In this document: in pieces, positions 4,229 through 5,051 of the stretch
Layout: each line of letters starts with the position of its first letter
Position numbering within the stretch: the first letter of the stretch is position 1
Source: Candidatus Borrarchaeota archaeon
Lineage (GTDB): Archaea; Asgardarchaeota; Sifarchaeia; Borrarchaeales; Borrarchaeaceae
Assembly: GCA_016840645.1 (NCBI GenBank)
Contig: JAEORY010000337.1
Coordinates: 1-5,051, forward strand
Reading direction: 5' to 3'
Length of the DNA stretch: 5,051 nt
The notes under the pieces: generated by a model
What the model was told of the DNA's origin: nothing
Databases searched by the model: none
The model's input: only the letters and a program-made list of their open reading frames with translations
Position numbers and translations under genes: made by a program

Positions 4229-5051
4229 TTCTAAAGCACACAAATGTAGGGAATCTAAGTGAACCATCAGGCGTAACTTCTTGATAGCGTACTTCAATAA
4301 TTCTACCTAGAAAACTTTCTTGGTCTGCCCAAATTGATTCTCTAAGGTTATCTGTTAACCCAGATCCTACTTGAACTTCTACCCCTTGATAGTCTACCTG
4401 AAAAGATCCAAGTTTTCCTGCATGCTTACCGGTGCCCTCTAGAAGCCCTGTAATAGGTAAGTCGACATCATGAAAAGCCTTAAGCTTCATAACTTCGTAT
4501 CCACGACCAAACTTATAAGGTGCGTCAAGAAACTTAATCATCGCACCTTCATATCCTTCCTTGACATATTCGTCATGTTCTGCTTTGATCTCTTTATAGT
4601 CAGAATTACATTCGACTCTTTCGACAGGCTGTACTAGCGATAGATCAACACCAGACTCACTTAGTCTGTCAAGTAACATTTCAAAACGCTCTTTGCAAGA
4701 AGTTGTACTCTTTTTCGTGTTCCATTCTTGAATTGGCAAAAAGTCAAACAGCGCAAGATATGTGCCTGACGTGTTAGCATCTTCTTTTCGATAAGCTTGG
4801 CGCATAAGAGCAATAAAGTCTTCACCCATCAGTTCACCATCATAGCAACCGTCTCCCATCTTTACAATTTCTTTTAAAATAGTGTCATTAAAATTTGTAA
4901 TAGGTTTGCCAGATCGTGCAAGCATGATTGCTGCGTCGCCTTCAACAATGGTAAAGCAACGAATTCCATCAAGCTTGGGCTCGACTGCGACTGTGGGCCT
5001 GTTTCCAATACGCTTCATATCAAACTTTTGAGCCAAAGTTACTTCAAAAGT
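4215..5051 (-). CDS. ATP-dependent DNA ligase, partial (5' end beyond window)
   Basis: This enzyme seals nicks in duplex DNA through a lysyl-AMP intermediate, serving phage replication and repair. The reading frame is open to the right edge, so the N-terminus is missing; a TTG at 5036 is probably an internal Leu codon rather than the start. Counting that Leu as residue 1, the nucleotidyltransferase motifs appear in order. Motif I is EPKLDGIR with nucleophile Lys21 (codon 4974-4976). Then come ARSGK (40-44), motif III YDGEL (65-69), motif IIIa LALFDFL (94-100), motif IV EGYEGAMIK (160-168) and motif V MKLK (183-186). An OB-fold domain follows, ending in a motif VI-like SLRFPTFVCFRND. The gene overlaps the lipoprotein start by 14 nt. 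The complete motif set makes the family assignment strong. Compact ligases of this sort are typical of T7-like and other phages, but the exact subfamily is not determined. Confidence 0.95.
   Translation of the reverse strand, partial: TFEVTLAQKFDMKRIGNRPTVAVEPKLDGIRCFTIVEGDAAIMLARSGKPITNFNDTILKEIVKMGDGCYDGELMGEDFIALMRQAYRKEDANTSGTYLALFDFLPIQEWNTKKSTTSCKERFEMLLDRLSESGVDLSLVQPVERVECNSDYKEIKAEHDEYVKEGYEGAMIKFLDAPYKFGRGYEVMKLKAFHDVDLPITGLLEGTGKHAGKLGSFQVDYQGVEVQVGSGLTDNLRESIWADQESFLGRIIEVRYQEVTPDGSLRFPTFVCFRNDRV

Noticed and set aside
4229..4297. N-terminal extension of the lipoprotein by 23 residues
   Set aside because: It would bury the lipoprotein signal peptide; the ATG at 4228 places the lipobox Cys at residue 16, a normal position.
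1..5051. tRNA genes, CRISPR arrays, insertion sequences or riboswitches
   Set aside because: No cloverleaf-like segment, regularly spaced repeat, transposase motif or long structured leader was seen on either strand; the longest gap between genes is about 100 nt.

Overview
This window looks like part of the genome of a large tailed bacteriophage, or a prophage-like element, that infects a Gram-negative bacterium. The evidence is the gene content and the layout. Every gene I can support is on the minus strand, so transcription runs from high to low coordinates. The genes are tightly packed, with 1-17 nt overlaps or gaps of a few bases, and many products are under 80 residues. A DNA ligase, a ThyX thymidylate synthase and nucleotidyltransferase-fold proteins sit among unknown small genes. 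A lipoprotein with a lipobox and a peptidoglycan-binding domain points to a diderm host. The host genus cannot be fixed from the sequence. A small protein resembling the DUF6435 family weakly suggests a gammaproteobacterium.

Right part (5051 to 2135, in transcription order): the body of an ATP-dependent DNA ligase that runs off the window edge; a 292-residue lipoprotein that combines an OmpA-like peptidoglycan-binding domain with a von Willebrand A (VWA) domain; a 280-residue protein with Pol-beta-type nucleotidyltransferase motifs; and a 121-residue Cys4 zinc-finger protein that starts at TTG. The first three genes overlap end to start, and a 23-nt gap separates the fourth, so they probably share one transcript.

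Middle (2134 to 2035): an AT-rich 100-nt gap holding an extended -10 promoter and a 9-bp inverted repeat. It drives thyX and the genes behind it.

Left part (2034 to 375): thyX, then two unknown proteins of 64 and 76 residues, a 34-residue single-span membrane protein, a DUF6435-like protein, a 71-residue Cys4 zinc-ribbon protein and a possible 24-residue hydrophobic peptide. Neighbouring genes overlap or nearly touch, as in a translationally coupled operon. A near-identical 15-nt ribosome-binding module recurs at three of the starts. At 374-317 a second short gap carries a TATAAT box and a palindrome near the expected transcription start, in front of a gene cut by the left edge that may be another nucleotidyltransferase.

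The ligase and ThyX fit phage DNA repair, replication and thymidylate supply. The most unusual item is the OmpA plus VWA lipoprotein, an envelope protein embedded among nucleic-acid genes. thyX and the neighbouring zinc-finger gene are visibly richer in G+C than the genes around them. All family assignments come from motif recognition by eye; no database search was run.
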